Origin: Pseudomonas berkeleyensis
Lineage (GTDB): Bacteria; Pseudomonadota; Gammaproteobacteria; Pseudomonadales; Pseudomonadaceae
NCBI RefSeq assembly: GCF_014109765.1
Contig: NZ_CP059139.1
Span: 1,798,001 to 1,862,000, forward strand
Direction of reading: 5' to 3'
Length of the DNA stretch: 64,000 bases
The translations under genes were made by a program, and so were the position numbers. Position 1 is the stretch's first letter, and every line of letters begins with the position of its first letter. The notes beneath the pieces were generated by a model. That model was not told where the DNA came from. It ran no database searches and saw nothing but the letters and a program-made list of their open reading frames with translations. Positions 16,875 to 24,765 of the stretch are shown here, piece by piece.

Positions 16875-17351
16875 TCAATAATAGAAATCTTCTGCTGCAT
16901 GCTTTCTCTGTCGCGTCAGGGCAAAGAAAGACAGGCCCAGCAACAGGATGATCGCCGTTGTGCAGCCGATGAAAACCTTGGCGTCCGTACCGCTGGCGTC
17001 GTAATTGGCCTGCGTCATCCTGATCGAGGGTGACCAGGTGGAGTGGATCACCGCGATCGTGTAATCGATGGCGTATGACGCGGGGTCGTTCTGCCTGTTC
17101 TGGGTGTAGGTATCCGTGAACGTTGTTCCGTCAGCGTCATAGCTGTAGGTGATGATGTTCAGGTCAGGGTTGGGCGTGTTCTGTATCTCGGTAATGCTGG
17201 CCTGCGCCTGCTGACTGCCGAGCAGCATGAAGAGCGAGGTCGCGCCGTGGTTGCTCATGAGGGCAAGAATGGCCAGGGGAACGATCGCGATCAACGACAG
17301 TGTGGAGAGCGTGGCGAGGAAGTCTCTTTTTTCTTCTCGTGGGTAATACAT
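16875..17351 (-). CDS. DUF3592-like membrane protein
   Basis: A 158-residue protein with two membrane helices (about 14-33 and 125-147) enclosing an extracytoplasmic beta-rich part with ASITEIQ, ITYSYDADGTTFTDTY and YTIAVIHSTWSPSIR, the pattern seen in DUF3592 proteins. It ends in the cytosol with RQRKHAAEDFYY. Function unknown. It lies on the same strand as the lipoprotein upstream and the nuclease-like gene downstream. Confidence 0.7.
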   Translation of the reverse strand: MYYPREEKRDFLATLSTLSLIAIVPLAILALMSNHGATSLFMLLGSQQAQASITEIQNTPNPDLNIITYSYDADGTTFTDTYTQNRQNDPASYAIDYTIAVIHSTWSPSIRMTQANYDASGTDAKVFIGCTTAIILLLGLSFFALTRQRKHAAEDFYY

Positions 17352-17421
17352 GGCTGATGTCTTTAGTGAGGGAGGGGGCGTTTTATCGCGGTTTTAATCC
17401 TGCCGTTATCCGGACCAGTCG

Positions 17422-18051
17422 CTATTGCGGCGCGACCAGAAAGGGGGCGACGCTGCCGAAGGGATAACTGCCCATGCCGACCTGGATTCGGGGGCCGTTG
17501 GCCGGCACGCTGCTGCCCACCACCATGACGTTGTCGATCAGCACCTGTTTGCCTGGGTTGCGGTTATCTGCTGCGACGATCAGGTAGTAGGTGCCGTCGC
17601 GGTCGACCTGCCCAGTCAGATCCTGATCGATGACACCGACGATGCCACGCACCTGGCCAAAGCCCTGACCCACCACCTTCGACTCATCGTTCAGCAGGAT
17701 CAGATAGGGCGCCAGCACGTACTTGCTGAAGCCCAGGCAGGCGTTAACGCACCACGAGTTCACCTTGATCTGAAAGGGCTTGCCGGCTTTGAGGTCAACC
17801 GAAAATACCCGGTAGTTCGATGGCGTGCCGTTGATCAGCAGGCGAGGTTCCTGAGCGGTGATCTTCCACTGCTCGGGGCGCCAGCCGGGCGCAATCTGCA
17901 TGGGCTGGGCGGAGGTATTGCGAAGGGCCTCCTGCGGTGTTTTCGCCAGCGGAGTCGAGGCGTTGACGACTTGTTCCTGATACAGGCGCTGAGGGTTGGC
18001 GCTGCAGGCTACGAGGCCGAGGCACAGGCTCAATAGAATGATATTTCGCAT
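17422..18051 (-). CDS. Predicted lipoprotein, 209 aa
   Basis: The N-terminus MRNIILLSLCLGLVACSANPQ is a lipoprotein signal peptide with lipobox LVAC, so the mature protein is anchored at Cys16. The rest is beta-rich: LINGTPSNYRVFSVDLKAGKPFQIKVNSWC, then DGTYYLIVAADNR. Two cysteines at about 100-104 could pair. I do not recognise the family. Ser at +2 after the Cys favours the outer membrane. Confidence 0.72.
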   Translation of the reverse strand: MRNIILLSLCLGLVACSANPQRLYQEQVVNASTPLAKTPQEALRNTSAQPMQIAPGWRPEQWKITAQEPRLLINGTPSNYRVFSVDLKAGKPFQIKVNSWCVNACLGFSKYVLAPYLILLNDESKVVGQGFGQVRGIVGVIDQDLTGQVDRDGTYYLIVAADNRNPGKQVLIDNVMVVGSSVPANGPRIQVGMGSYPFGSVAPFLVAPQ

Positions 18052-18215
18052 CTTTTCTTCCTTGAATGATCAGGGCCGTTTCGGGCGTTGCGCCGCTGTG
18101 CGCGCGAGCATAAGTCGAAAGGGCTCGGGTGCAAATCAATCCGTGTCCTTTCCCTTTGGCGTTGAGCGCCTCGGGTAACATGGCGCCGCAACGAACTCAG
18201 ACCCAGAAGGGCCTT

Positions 18216-18551
18216 ATGGCATCGTCGAAACGAAAATACGCGGGCATCGAGCGCGAGCTTATCCGCACCCTGACCATTGCCTGCGAAACGGCAAAAAGCG
18301 AAATCGTCGGCTTCCAGTGGCTGACCCATGATGTCGACTACGAGCAGTTTCCGCAGAGCCTGGTGGTGACCTGGATGTTCGATACCGAGGCCAACAAGGC
18401 ACGGGCACTCGCCAGCTCGGACAAGACGAGAATGCTGGCGCTGACGTTGGCCGCCTTCGATGAAGTGGGCATCAGCGTTTCCAGTGTCGCCGCGCATATC
18501 GCGTTTTCGGTCGAGCAGCCGGCAAGGGGAAAACGTGGCCAAGGACATTGA
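18216..18551 (+). CDS. Conserved hypothetical protein, 111 aa
   Basis: Not recognised. The start MASSKRKYAGIEREL at 18216 is preceded by AGAAGG at 18205-18210. The product looks alpha/beta: RTLTIACETAKSEIVGFQWLTHDVDY then LVVTWMFDTEANKARAL. Its 3' end overlaps the start of the DUF1289 gene by 17 bases, so the two are translated together and probably belong to one function. Confidence 0.75.
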   Translation: MASSKRKYAGIERELIRTLTIACETAKSEIVGFQWLTHDVDYEQFPQSLVVTWMFDTEANKARALASSDKTRMLALTLAAFDEVGISVSSVAAHIAFSVEQPARGKRGQGH

Positions 18552-18723
18552 GAACCCCTGCGTGTCGCTGTGTCAGCTCAACAGCGAGCTGTGCGTCAGT
18601 TGCGGGCGCACGCGCGAGGAAATCCGCAAATGGCGGGGCATGAAACGCCCCGAGAAGATGGCCTGTGTGCAGAAGGCTGCGGCGCGGGTGAAGGCGATTG
18701 CCAAGAAGAAAGGCAAAGGCTAG
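18535..18723 (+). CDS. DUF1289 small cysteine-rich protein
   Basis: A 62-residue protein with the DUF1289 signature NPCVSLCQLNSELCVSCGRT: four cysteines in a CxxxC...CxxC-like array likely to bind zinc or iron, followed by EIRKWRGM. It uses a GTG start (18535) with AAGGGGA before it and overlaps the preceding gene. The basic tail (KAIAKKKGKG) hints at nucleic-acid contact. Function unknown. Confidence 0.88.
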   Translation: MAKDIENPCVSLCQLNSELCVSCGRTREEIRKWRGMKRPEKMACVQKAAARVKAIAKKKGKG

Positions 18724-18977
18724 CGAGAAGTTGGCGGTTACGCGTTTGCGCACGCCTGATCGCCCTGTGCTCTTGTGTGGCCGCTTTCCAGCGCTGCAAT
18801 GGATAACGGCCTGTCGGGATACATCGGCATATGAGAGCAATCAGCGTACACGCCATTGTAAGGAGCGTTATTCCAGGCCTGTGCAATGGTTCAACGTCGA
18901 GTCGGGCCAGATCACTAGAATGCCGCCATGGAGTAAAGCGTTCTCTCATCGAAGATCTTGGATCAAGGAGTGTATGA

Positions 18978-19484
18978 ATGAGCGGCAAACCTGCTGCGCG
19001 CCTCAGCGACCCCACCGCCTGCCCGATTCCAGGGCATGGCACCAACCCCATCGTCAGCGGTTCCGGTGATGTTCTGTTCGACGGCCTGAGCGCCGCCCGG
19101 CTCAGTGACACGTCAGCCTGTGGCAGCCCAATTGCGTCCAACGTCTCCCCAACCGTATTCATCAACGGCCTGAATGCCGCGACGCTCGGCAGTGTCGGCG
19201 GGCATGGGAATACGGTCATTGCCGGTTCAGGCACGGTGATCATCGGTAGCAGTGGCGGCGGAGCGCCCTTCGTTCCGGTGTTGCCTCTGATCATTCAGGC
19301 TGCTTTCAGTGATCGTTTCCAGTTGGTCGATAAGCGCAGCGGAAGACCGTTGACCTACAGGAATTATGCAATCAAGCACGAAGACGGACGCTTTGAATAC
19401 GGCCAATCAGATGAAAACGGCTTCACTAAATTGGTGACCCATTCTGTCCGCGCTGAAACCATCGAAATCTACATTGAGGACTGA
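18978..19484 (+). CDS. PAAR-domain spike protein of a type VI secretion system, with C-terminal extension
   Basis: Residues 1-95 are a PAAR domain: MSGKPAARLSDPTACP opens it and the repeated glycine pattern with SGSGDVLFDGLSAARLSD, INGLNAATLGS and IAGSGTVIIGS follows. The His/Cys-type metal residues (CPIPGHG, GGHGN) are present. PAAR proteins cap the VgrG spike and carry effectors. Residues 110-168 form a small beta-sandwich-like tail (RFQLVDKRSGRPLTYRNY ... GFTKLVTH), like the transthyretin-like extensions that hold cargo. The gene directly precedes the lipase gene by two bases, so it is its delivery partner. GGAG precedes the ATG. Confidence 0.9.
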   Translation: MSGKPAARLSDPTACPIPGHGTNPIVSGSGDVLFDGLSAARLSDTSACGSPIASNVSPTVFINGLNAATLGSVGGHGNTVIAGSGTVIIGSSGGGAPFVPVLPLIIQAAFSDRFQLVDKRSGRPLTYRNYAIKHEDGRFEYGQSDENGFTKLVTHSVRAETIEIYIED

Positions 19485-19486
19485 GC

Positions 19487-20230
19487 ATGGAAGCTCAAAC
19501 AGTCGTTCTACCAAGCGGGAAGACCGCAACCCTGGCCGCGTCGCCCACACTGACACCTTCAGAAAATCAGGGCCCTAAAGTCGTTGAAGCCACCAATTGT
19601 AGGGTGGTTGTTTTCTTTATTGGCGGGGCTGGTGATAAGGAATCGTATTATATGGCAGGCCCTTATAAGAACATCGAAGAGGTATTTGATAATTTTGATA
19701 ATCGTATGAAGCGATCTGGGCGCTACGATTTTTATCAATCGCATTACTTGGGGTATGGCGATGTTAGAGGTGGTAAGGATATTGATAAAAACGTGTATAA
19801 GGGAATTCCAGACAAATCAATGCCTGTCTACATAGTCGGGCATAGCCTGGGAGGATGGAATGGTGCTCATCTTTCCAAGATTCTGAGCGAAAAAGAATAT
19901 AAAGTGGAAATGCTTATTACCCTAGACCCGGTGGGGGAGGGTGCTTTGGTTTGGCTTGGATCTGATATTTACTTCAGCAAGCCTGAGCCTGTTAGTGGTT
20001 ACTGGATTAATGTTCGAGCAACTCCAAAACGCCCTAACAGTTCTGACTCGATCGCTAATTTCGGTGAGCAGTGGGAAATAGGCAGTGGCCCGGATGTCAA
20101 TGCTCATATGGATATCAATCACGCCTCTGCCTTAGGTATGTTTGTCAATGCTGTGCGTGATGGTGCATCTGCTTCTGATATTTTGTTTGAGTCCATTATT
20201 AGCTATATTGACGGTGGTTGTCGTGTATAA
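19487..20230 (+). CDS. Putative type VI secretion lipase effector (GxSxG hydrolase)
   Basis: A 247-residue alpha/beta hydrolase. VVVFFIGGAGDKESYY (about 41-55) opens the fold and YIVGHSLGGWNGAHL gives the nucleophile Ser120; Asp147 in TLDPVG and His207 or His212 in VNAHMDINHAS complete a likely triad. No signal peptide, as expected for cargo. It sits between a PAAR gene and two lipoprotein genes, the layout of Tle-type phospholipase effectors. Codon use is AT-rich against its surroundings, a sign of transfer. Which Tle family is not decided; substrate is inference. Confidence 0.8.
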   Translation: MEAQTVVLPSGKTATLAASPTLTPSENQGPKVVEATNCRVVVFFIGGAGDKESYYMAGPYKNIEEVFDNFDNRMKRSGRYDFYQSHYLGYGDVRGGKDIDKNVYKGIPDKSMPVYIVGHSLGGWNGAHLSKILSEKEYKVEMLITLDPVGEGALVWLGSDIYFSKPEPVSGYWINVRATPKRPNSSDSIANFGEQWEIGSGPDVNAHMDINHASALGMFVNAVRDGASASDILFESIISYIDGGCRV

Positions 20231-20738
20231 ATACCTTTGGTTGATAGTCGTACCGCTATTCCTTGGGTGTGCGAAAAATCACAATTCACCTGCTGCAGAG
20301 CTGAACTATGTTGAGCTTAGTCGTGAGGGAGAGGTCTCGCTCTATGAAGTGGTATTCTTGTCCAATATTGATTTTTTAAACGTTTTCGAGAAAGGTGAAC
20401 GTCCTATTAGTAGCATACTTCGATGCTCGCTTGGCGTTGATGAGATGCCAGTGGATCCTACTATTAACCAATATTCAGCAAGCGGCTTGGTTTCAGTCTC
20501 TCAACCAACTCGGAATGGCGAGTTATTTGTGTACTCTTCGGCATTGAGTTTTTATGAGAATATGAATGGCGGGCGAAGCCGGCGTACGCTAAATGCTGAC
20601 GAGTTGCGGCGCATTCTACAAGACAAACAGTTCGTGCCTTGCGTGTATACGGCGACCGCGTTTGGCTTCAAGGCTTATCGTTCGGCAACCATGCGGGTGC
20701 CGGTTGCAGACATTTTTCGGGAAGTAGGCATTCAGTGA
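20223..20738 (+). CDS. Lipoprotein, probable immunity protein 1 for the lipase effector
   Basis: A 171-residue protein whose GTG start (20223) overlaps the effector's stop codon by eight bases. The signal peptide YKYLWLIVVPLFLGC ends in a lipobox with Cys16. It is a clear paralogue of the next gene: GCAKNH, the mid-protein FLNVFEKGERPISSILRCSLG, and the ending FVPCVYTATAFGFKAYRSATMRVPVADIFRE all have counterparts. A periplasm-facing lipoprotein downstream of a lipase is the usual way to guard against Tle effectors. AT-rich like the effector. Alternative GTG start at 20214. Confidence 0.78.
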   Translation: MYKYLWLIVVPLFLGCAKNHNSPAAELNYVELSREGEVSLYEVVFLSNIDFLNVFEKGERPISSILRCSLGVDEMPVDPTINQYSASGLVSVSQPTRNGELFVYSSALSFYENMNGGRSRRTLNADELRRILQDKQFVPCVYTATAFGFKAYRSATMRVPVADIFREVGIQ

Positions 20739-20770
20739 TCGTTGCGGGGTTGGCGCACAAGGTAGCTGTC

Positions 20771-21313
20771 GTGATCAGGTATCTACCGCTAGCCGTGTTG
20801 CCATTCTTTCTGGGCTGCGCCAAGAATCATCACATCCCGCCTGCCGAATTGGTTTATCTCGGGTTTTCCAGGCAGAGTGCCAATAGTTATCAGCTCAGCT
20901 TTACCGCTGATGCCGACCTTCTGAATATCTTCAAACCCGAAGATTCTCCCGTTGGCGGACTGCTGCGTTGTTCGCTCGTTGGTGATGCTGTGCCCAACGC
21001 GCACAGCTCTGAGCGGTATGTAGCGAAGGGACTTATTTCTTCTCTTGCAGCAGGGCCGACTGTTTCCCCCTTCGTCTTTCACTCGTCGATCATGTTCGTC
21101 GAGAACCTCAATCAGGGGCGTAGCCAGCGCGTTCTGCAGGCGCAGGAGCTGCGTGAGCTGCTGGGCGCCAGGCAGTCAGTACCCTGTGTTTATCGGGCCA
21201 CTGCCTATGGCTTCAAAGCCTATCGCTCGGGCGTTTTACGGATACCGACTGCAGATATCCTGCGTGAGTTGGCGGTCGTTCCCGCGGTTCCTGCTACCGA
21301 CCGCGGTGACTGA
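20771..21313 (+). CDS. Lipoprotein, probable immunity protein 2 (paralogue)
   Basis: A 180-residue lipoprotein. Its GTG at 20771 is chosen because AAGGTAG lies six bases upstream and the product then aligns with its paralogue from the first residue (VIRYLPLAVLPFFLGC). An alternative GTG at 20735 overlaps the previous stop codon. The two copies share GCAKNH, LLRCSL and VPCVYRATAYGFKAYRSGVLRIP. The second copy is more GC-rich than the first, so the copies did not arise by a very recent duplication. It extends further at the C-terminus. Confidence 0.75.
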   Translation: MIRYLPLAVLPFFLGCAKNHHIPPAELVYLGFSRQSANSYQLSFTADADLLNIFKPEDSPVGGLLRCSLVGDAVPNAHSSERYVAKGLISSLAAGPTVSPFVFHSSIMFVENLNQGRSQRVLQAQELRELLGARQSVPCVYRATAYGFKAYRSGVLRIPTADILRELAVVPAVPATDRGD

Positions 21314-21337
21314 TTCAGGTGGCGGCGCCAAACTCTG

Positions 21338-22030
21338 CTAGTGAATGGTTGGCGTGAGACGCTCGCGGACTAGCTGTTGAGCCTCGTAGGCCAACTGATC
21401 GAGGTAATAGTCACGCTGTGTTTCTGCCTCGCTCATTGCCTGCTTACCGTGCTGCTTTACCAAGTAGGCGTGAATCTGCCGCACTTCGGTGGACTGAAAC
21501 ACCGGCGCCAGATCCTGCACCGCCACCATACCGTCGGAGCGCTGGTCACGGGTATTCATCAGCACCTGCGAGCCATGTGCGGCCAGTACCTGAAACCCCA
21601 TCGTTTCGAAGTAGGGCACCTTGCTGGCCACGCACGTCAGTTCGACATGCGGCCTGCGCTCGATGAGTTGCCGCAGCATGGCCCGGGCGACACCGTGCTG
21701 GCGGTGGCTGGCCTGTACGGCCATATAGCTCAGGGTGCAGGCTTCGGGGTCATCCTGGCTTGGCAGATAAAGAGTGAAACCCAGCACCTGGGACGGGTCT
21801 TCATCATCCAGAGCCAGCAGCAGCTGCGCGGGGCTATCCGCTTCACCATTCATGGCCTGAAGATGTAGATGCACTTCGTAGCCGATCACGTACTGGTACA
21901 ACTGATAGAGCGGGTTGCTGGGCGCCAGGGGCACCGGGCTGATATCGCTGAAGTAATCCACCACCATCTGCAGCACCTGGCTTTTCAGGGATTCGGGTGG
22001 TGGGGTGTTCAGGTGGGTGAGGGTGAACAT
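21338..22030 (-). CDS. GNAT-family N-acetyltransferase
   Basis: A 230-residue protein with a GNAT domain in its middle: QLLLALDDEDPSQVLGFTLYL, then TLSYMAVQASHRQHGVARAMLRQLIERRP, the acetyl-CoA loop, and VPYFETMGFQVLAAHGSQVLMN. The target is unknown. It lies between the two immunity genes and the immunity remnant, on the opposite strand. The ATG at 22030 is taken; one at 22048 is possible and neither has a good ribosome site. Confidence 0.82.
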   Translation of the reverse strand: MFTLTHLNTPPPESLKSQVLQMVVDYFSDISPVPLAPSNPLYQLYQYVIGYEVHLHLQAMNGEADSPAQLLLALDDEDPSQVLGFTLYLPSQDDPEACTLSYMAVQASHRQHGVARAMLRQLIERRPHVELTCVASKVPYFETMGFQVLAAHGSQVLMNTRDQRSDGMVAVQDLAPVFQSTEVRQIHAYLVKQHGKQAMSEAETQRDYYLDQLAYEAQQLVRERLTPTIH

Positions 22031-22126
22031 GGCAAGGCAGGCTCTCATGAATCGGCGGGCGGCATTGTAACGCTTGCCGGCTTGGGGCGTTCTTAACGCC
22101 TCGTAAGGTGGAGTCCGGGCTACTTG

Positions 22127-22206
22127 CTGCCTATGGCTTCAAAGCCTATCGCTCGGGCGTTTTACGGATACCCAGCGCCGATATCCTGCACGAGCTGGAA
22201 AAGTAG
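22127..22206 (+). pseudogene. Remnant of a third immunity gene (3' fragment)
   Basis: Bases 22127-22172 are identical over 46 positions to 21201-21246 inside immunity gene 2, and the reading frame continues AAYGFKAYRSGVLRIPSADI then LHELEK and stops at 22206. It has no start codon or upstream homology. It is the last 26 codons of another copy, left by recombination. Confidence 0.8.
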
Positions 22207-22255
22207 CGTGTCAAGCGGATGACCCTGTGGCCATCCACCCTCTGAGTGGCGCTGG

Positions 22256-22717
22256 TCACGCAGGCCGGTAAGGTATCCAGGTATCGCCTTGCCAATGCAG
22301 CAGCGACAGCCCCTGGCGGTTTTCGCGTCTTGGACGGCGCTCGTTGGGGTGTTCGGTTTCGCGCAGCGTTGGCACCACGTCGGTGGTGATCCAGCGGCGA
22401 ATGCAGCGATTCTCGGGGTGGTAGTAGTGGATCAGTAGGGCATAGACGCCGGACTCGCTGATCAGCCGTGTCGTCTCCGGTTGGCCGTGGGTGTTGAGTA
22501 TTACGGCATCGAGTAGCTGATCGGTATCGAGTGAGCGTGTGGCGCGTTCGTCCAGATGCGGTTGGCCGATCAGTCGACCAAGATCCATTGCGCAGAACCA
22601 GCATTGCTGTTCGATCAGCAGGGCGCGTAGTTGCCTGCGGTGGCGGGTGAAGGTCTGGGGGATGAGGATTTCGCCGGGAAGGGCGGGGATGGTGGGGGAT
22701 GCGGATTGGGTAGGCAT
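22256..22717 (-). CDS. BRO-N-like protein, second copy in the window, 153 aa
   Basis: The product begins MPTQSASPTIPALPGE and holds a BRO-N-like core: FTRHRRQLRALLIEQQCWFCAMDLGRLIGQPH, then a strand-helix section SESGVYALLIHYYHPENRCIRRWITTDVVPTLRET, which matches the usual (S)GLY.L...S....a..F..WV..eVLP pattern. GAGG lies seven bases before the ATG at 22717. The family occurs in phage antirepressors but no phage genes adjoin it. It differs strongly from the copy at 8796. Confidence 0.65.
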   Translation of the reverse strand: MPTQSASPTIPALPGEILIPQTFTRHRRQLRALLIEQQCWFCAMDLGRLIGQPHLDERATRSLDTDQLLDAVILNTHGQPETTRLISESGVYALLIHYYHPENRCIRRWITTDVVPTLRETEHPNERRPRRENRQGLSLLHWQGDTWIPYRPA

Positions 22718-22930
22718 ATCCATTACCTCAATGGAATACACCGCTGCTTTCGGGAGCAGTATTGCCGCTGCGTGAAGCGTTTCTTAGGCGCTGCCGCTTA
22801 GGGTAGGGATGTGGGTAGTAGTGGTCAAGGACGGTGATTTCGTAGGGCGAATGACGCTCTTTTCATCCACCGTTGTGATGGTTTGTTTTGCGTGATCCCG
22901 CCGCTAATGTGTGGCGCTTGATACCGGTTC
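22718..22930. other. Intergenic stretch, nothing recognised
   Basis: 213 bases between the BRO-N-like gene and the giant palindrome. It should contain the promoter of the BRO-N-like gene. I see no gene, repeat or clear motif. Confidence 0.4.
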
Positions 22931-23557
22931 CGCCCTTACGGCGGGTTACTTCTGGCAAACGCCCCAGAAGTAACCAAGAGATCTTGCCCCTGGCATCCGG
23001 CCCGACTTCGTCGGGTTCCCTCGTTCCACCGCTGTTTCAGGGGCACGCCGCGAAGGGCCATCCCTGGCCCATCGCGGCTCTCGCGGCATCCATGCCGCTC
23101 AACCCCTTACACAACGATTCCACTCGGCCTCCTGACGGGACGTTTGGCGTCGTCTGCGAGATCGGCGATCCAGCACCAAACAAAGCGAGAGCATTGCGGC
23201 TTGGCCGCAATGCTCTCGCTTTAAGCTCTGCTTTTGCTTTTTTGCTCTGCCTTCCACAACACGTTCAAACACCGCGATCCCCGATTCCCGTCAGGAGGCC
23301 GAGTGGAGGTGCTGTGGAGAGGGGCGTTTGGCATGGATGCCAAGCGAGGAGTGATGGGCCAGGGATGGCCCTTCGCGACGACCCTCGGAGCAGCGCCGGA
23401 GCGAGGGGAGTTGAGCGTAGCGAAACCCGGATGCCGGGCGCGCTTTCTCTTTGGTTACTTTCTGCGCGAGTAAAGAGAAACGGAGCGCAGCGGAGTAACA
23501 GCCGCAGGCTGGCCCGAAGGGCGAGCGAAGCGAGTCAAGTGACTCGCCGTAAGGGCG
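22931..23557. repeat. 627-bp imperfect giant palindrome (dispersed non-coding element)
   Basis: The two ends are inverted copies (CGCCCTTACGGCG at 22931-22943; its complement at 23545-23557). Inside, a 23-base block (23050-23072) is perfectly inverted at 23354-23376, and a 21-base block (23120-23140) at 23286-23306. Shorter shared blocks such as GGCATCCATGCC lie between. The centre has a perfect long stem-loop (23179-23221, AAGCGAGAGCATTG arms). No convincing coding frame crosses it. I have the impression of this type of sequence recurring in Pseudomonas intergenic DNA; a genome search would settle that. Confidence 0.7.
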
Positions 23558-23637
23558 AAACAGGTATTGGAAGGAGACGATAAATCGTGGTCTGCCCCCG
23601 ATTGCCTACGGCAATTACCCTCGGAGCGTGGGAGCGA

Positions 23638-24765
23638 TCAAAAAATTGACTTAGTCAATATAGTGGATGAGTCATATGCGCCTTGGAAGGGGCGAAGCTC
23701 TTTGAATATCGAAAAAGCTAGGTCATCCATTTCTTTACTTAGAATAGACAGCGCCTCGGTTTTTCCCTCGGTGTCAAATATTTTACGGCTCTTGTCTGGC
23801 ACGAACAGTGAGTTGCGATAATCCTTTGCTGCAAGCAAGAGATTCAGGTGGGCTCTTGTTTTTTCAATAAGAGAGAGTCTCATGTAATAGGGGGCCTGAA
23901 GGTCGCTATTCATGTGATATCCAATTGCTGCCAAGTCGTAGCTACTAAGTTGCTTGACTATGCGTTTCTTGTATTCTGGCATGTCGGCAATCATATTCTT
24001 CATTAGCCGAATAACGCACTTCAAGTTTCCACTATATTGAGCGTCTCGGTCATTTATTAGCTTGATATGCGAGAACGGAAAATTCAGCAGTAGTTTGTCA
24101 TCGCCTTTGTGGTAGATTTTTACACCGCGATCATGTTCTTGAAATGAGCGCTGATACTGGATGGTATCAAACCAGAGTGCCGGAACTACATCTACATCCC
24201 GAGAAAGACTTCCACCGCTTATGCAAATGGATTTGTTATTTGAGCAGTCGACATCAGCCTTTGGGAAATTTGCAGGCAATATATTTTCTGATTTTGTACG
24301 AACGTCTCTAATTATTTGCAAGAGACTTCTAGGGTCAGTGGCTGGAGAATAGCCATTTGATGTTACTTGTGGGAGTTCGATGTTGACGGGATTGGTCACA
24401 ATAATCAGCATGTCAACATCGGAGTGTCCCTTTATGTGGATATCCAAGGCGACTGAGCCTTGAAGTCTCTTGGTGACAGACTCTCCCGCCCCAGTTAAGC
24501 TTTTGATCAGGCTGTCTGCGACCCTGTCACCTTCCCGGACCGAAACTTTGGTCGCTGCTTCGTCAACTGCAGCCATTGCACCGACAGCATATTTAATGCC
24601 TGTAGATTCCTTGAGAAGTTCAAAAAACTCTTTTTTTCTGACATCTTGCCCTGTCAAAATTGCTCGATTGGCAGAGTAGGAGTCCATGGTTTCAAAGATA
24701 GCCCTCTCGCGAGAGCCTTGTCTGCGTTCTTTCAGTGACTTAAGTCGGCTTTCGAAGTCAATCAT
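23638..24765 (-). CDS. CD-NTase (cGAS/DncV-like nucleotidyltransferase) of a CBASS anti-phage system
   Basis: A 375-residue soluble enzyme expected to make a cyclic oligonucleotide alarm signal on phage infection. The nucleotidyltransferase core has GS (103-104, RLQGSVALDI), the metal pair Asp116 and Asp118 (HSDVDMLII) and a third Asp192 in RDVDVVPALW, the classic CD-NTase spacing. A helical C-terminal domain follows. The N-terminal extension of about 100 residues before the GS motif is longer than usual. Its ATG overlaps the stop of the effector gene by four bases. AT-rich compared with the chromosome, which suggests transfer. The product nucleotide cannot be told. Confidence 0.82.
   Translation of the reverse strand: MIDFESRLKSLKERRQGSRERAIFETMDSYSANRAILTGQDVRKKEFFELLKESTGIKYAVGAMAAVDEAATKVSVREGDRVADSLIKSLTGAGESVTKRLQGSVALDIHIKGHSDVDMLIIVTNPVNIELPQVTSNGYSPATDPRSLLQIIRDVRTKSENILPANFPKADVDCSNNKSICISGGSLSRDVDVVPALWFDTIQYQRSFQEHDRGVKIYHKGDDKLLLNFPFSHIKLINDRDAQYSGNLKCVIRLMKNMIADMPEYKKRIVKQLSSYDLAAIGYHMNSDLQAPYYMRLSLIEKTRAHLNLLLAAKDYRNSLFVPDKSRKIFDTEGKTEALSILSKEMDDLAFSIFKELRPFQGAYDSSTILTKSIF

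Noticed and set aside
22888..23583. A 231-codon frame crossing the giant palindrome
   Set aside because: It has no family match and follows the palindromic repeat, so it is a by-product of the repeat's composition.
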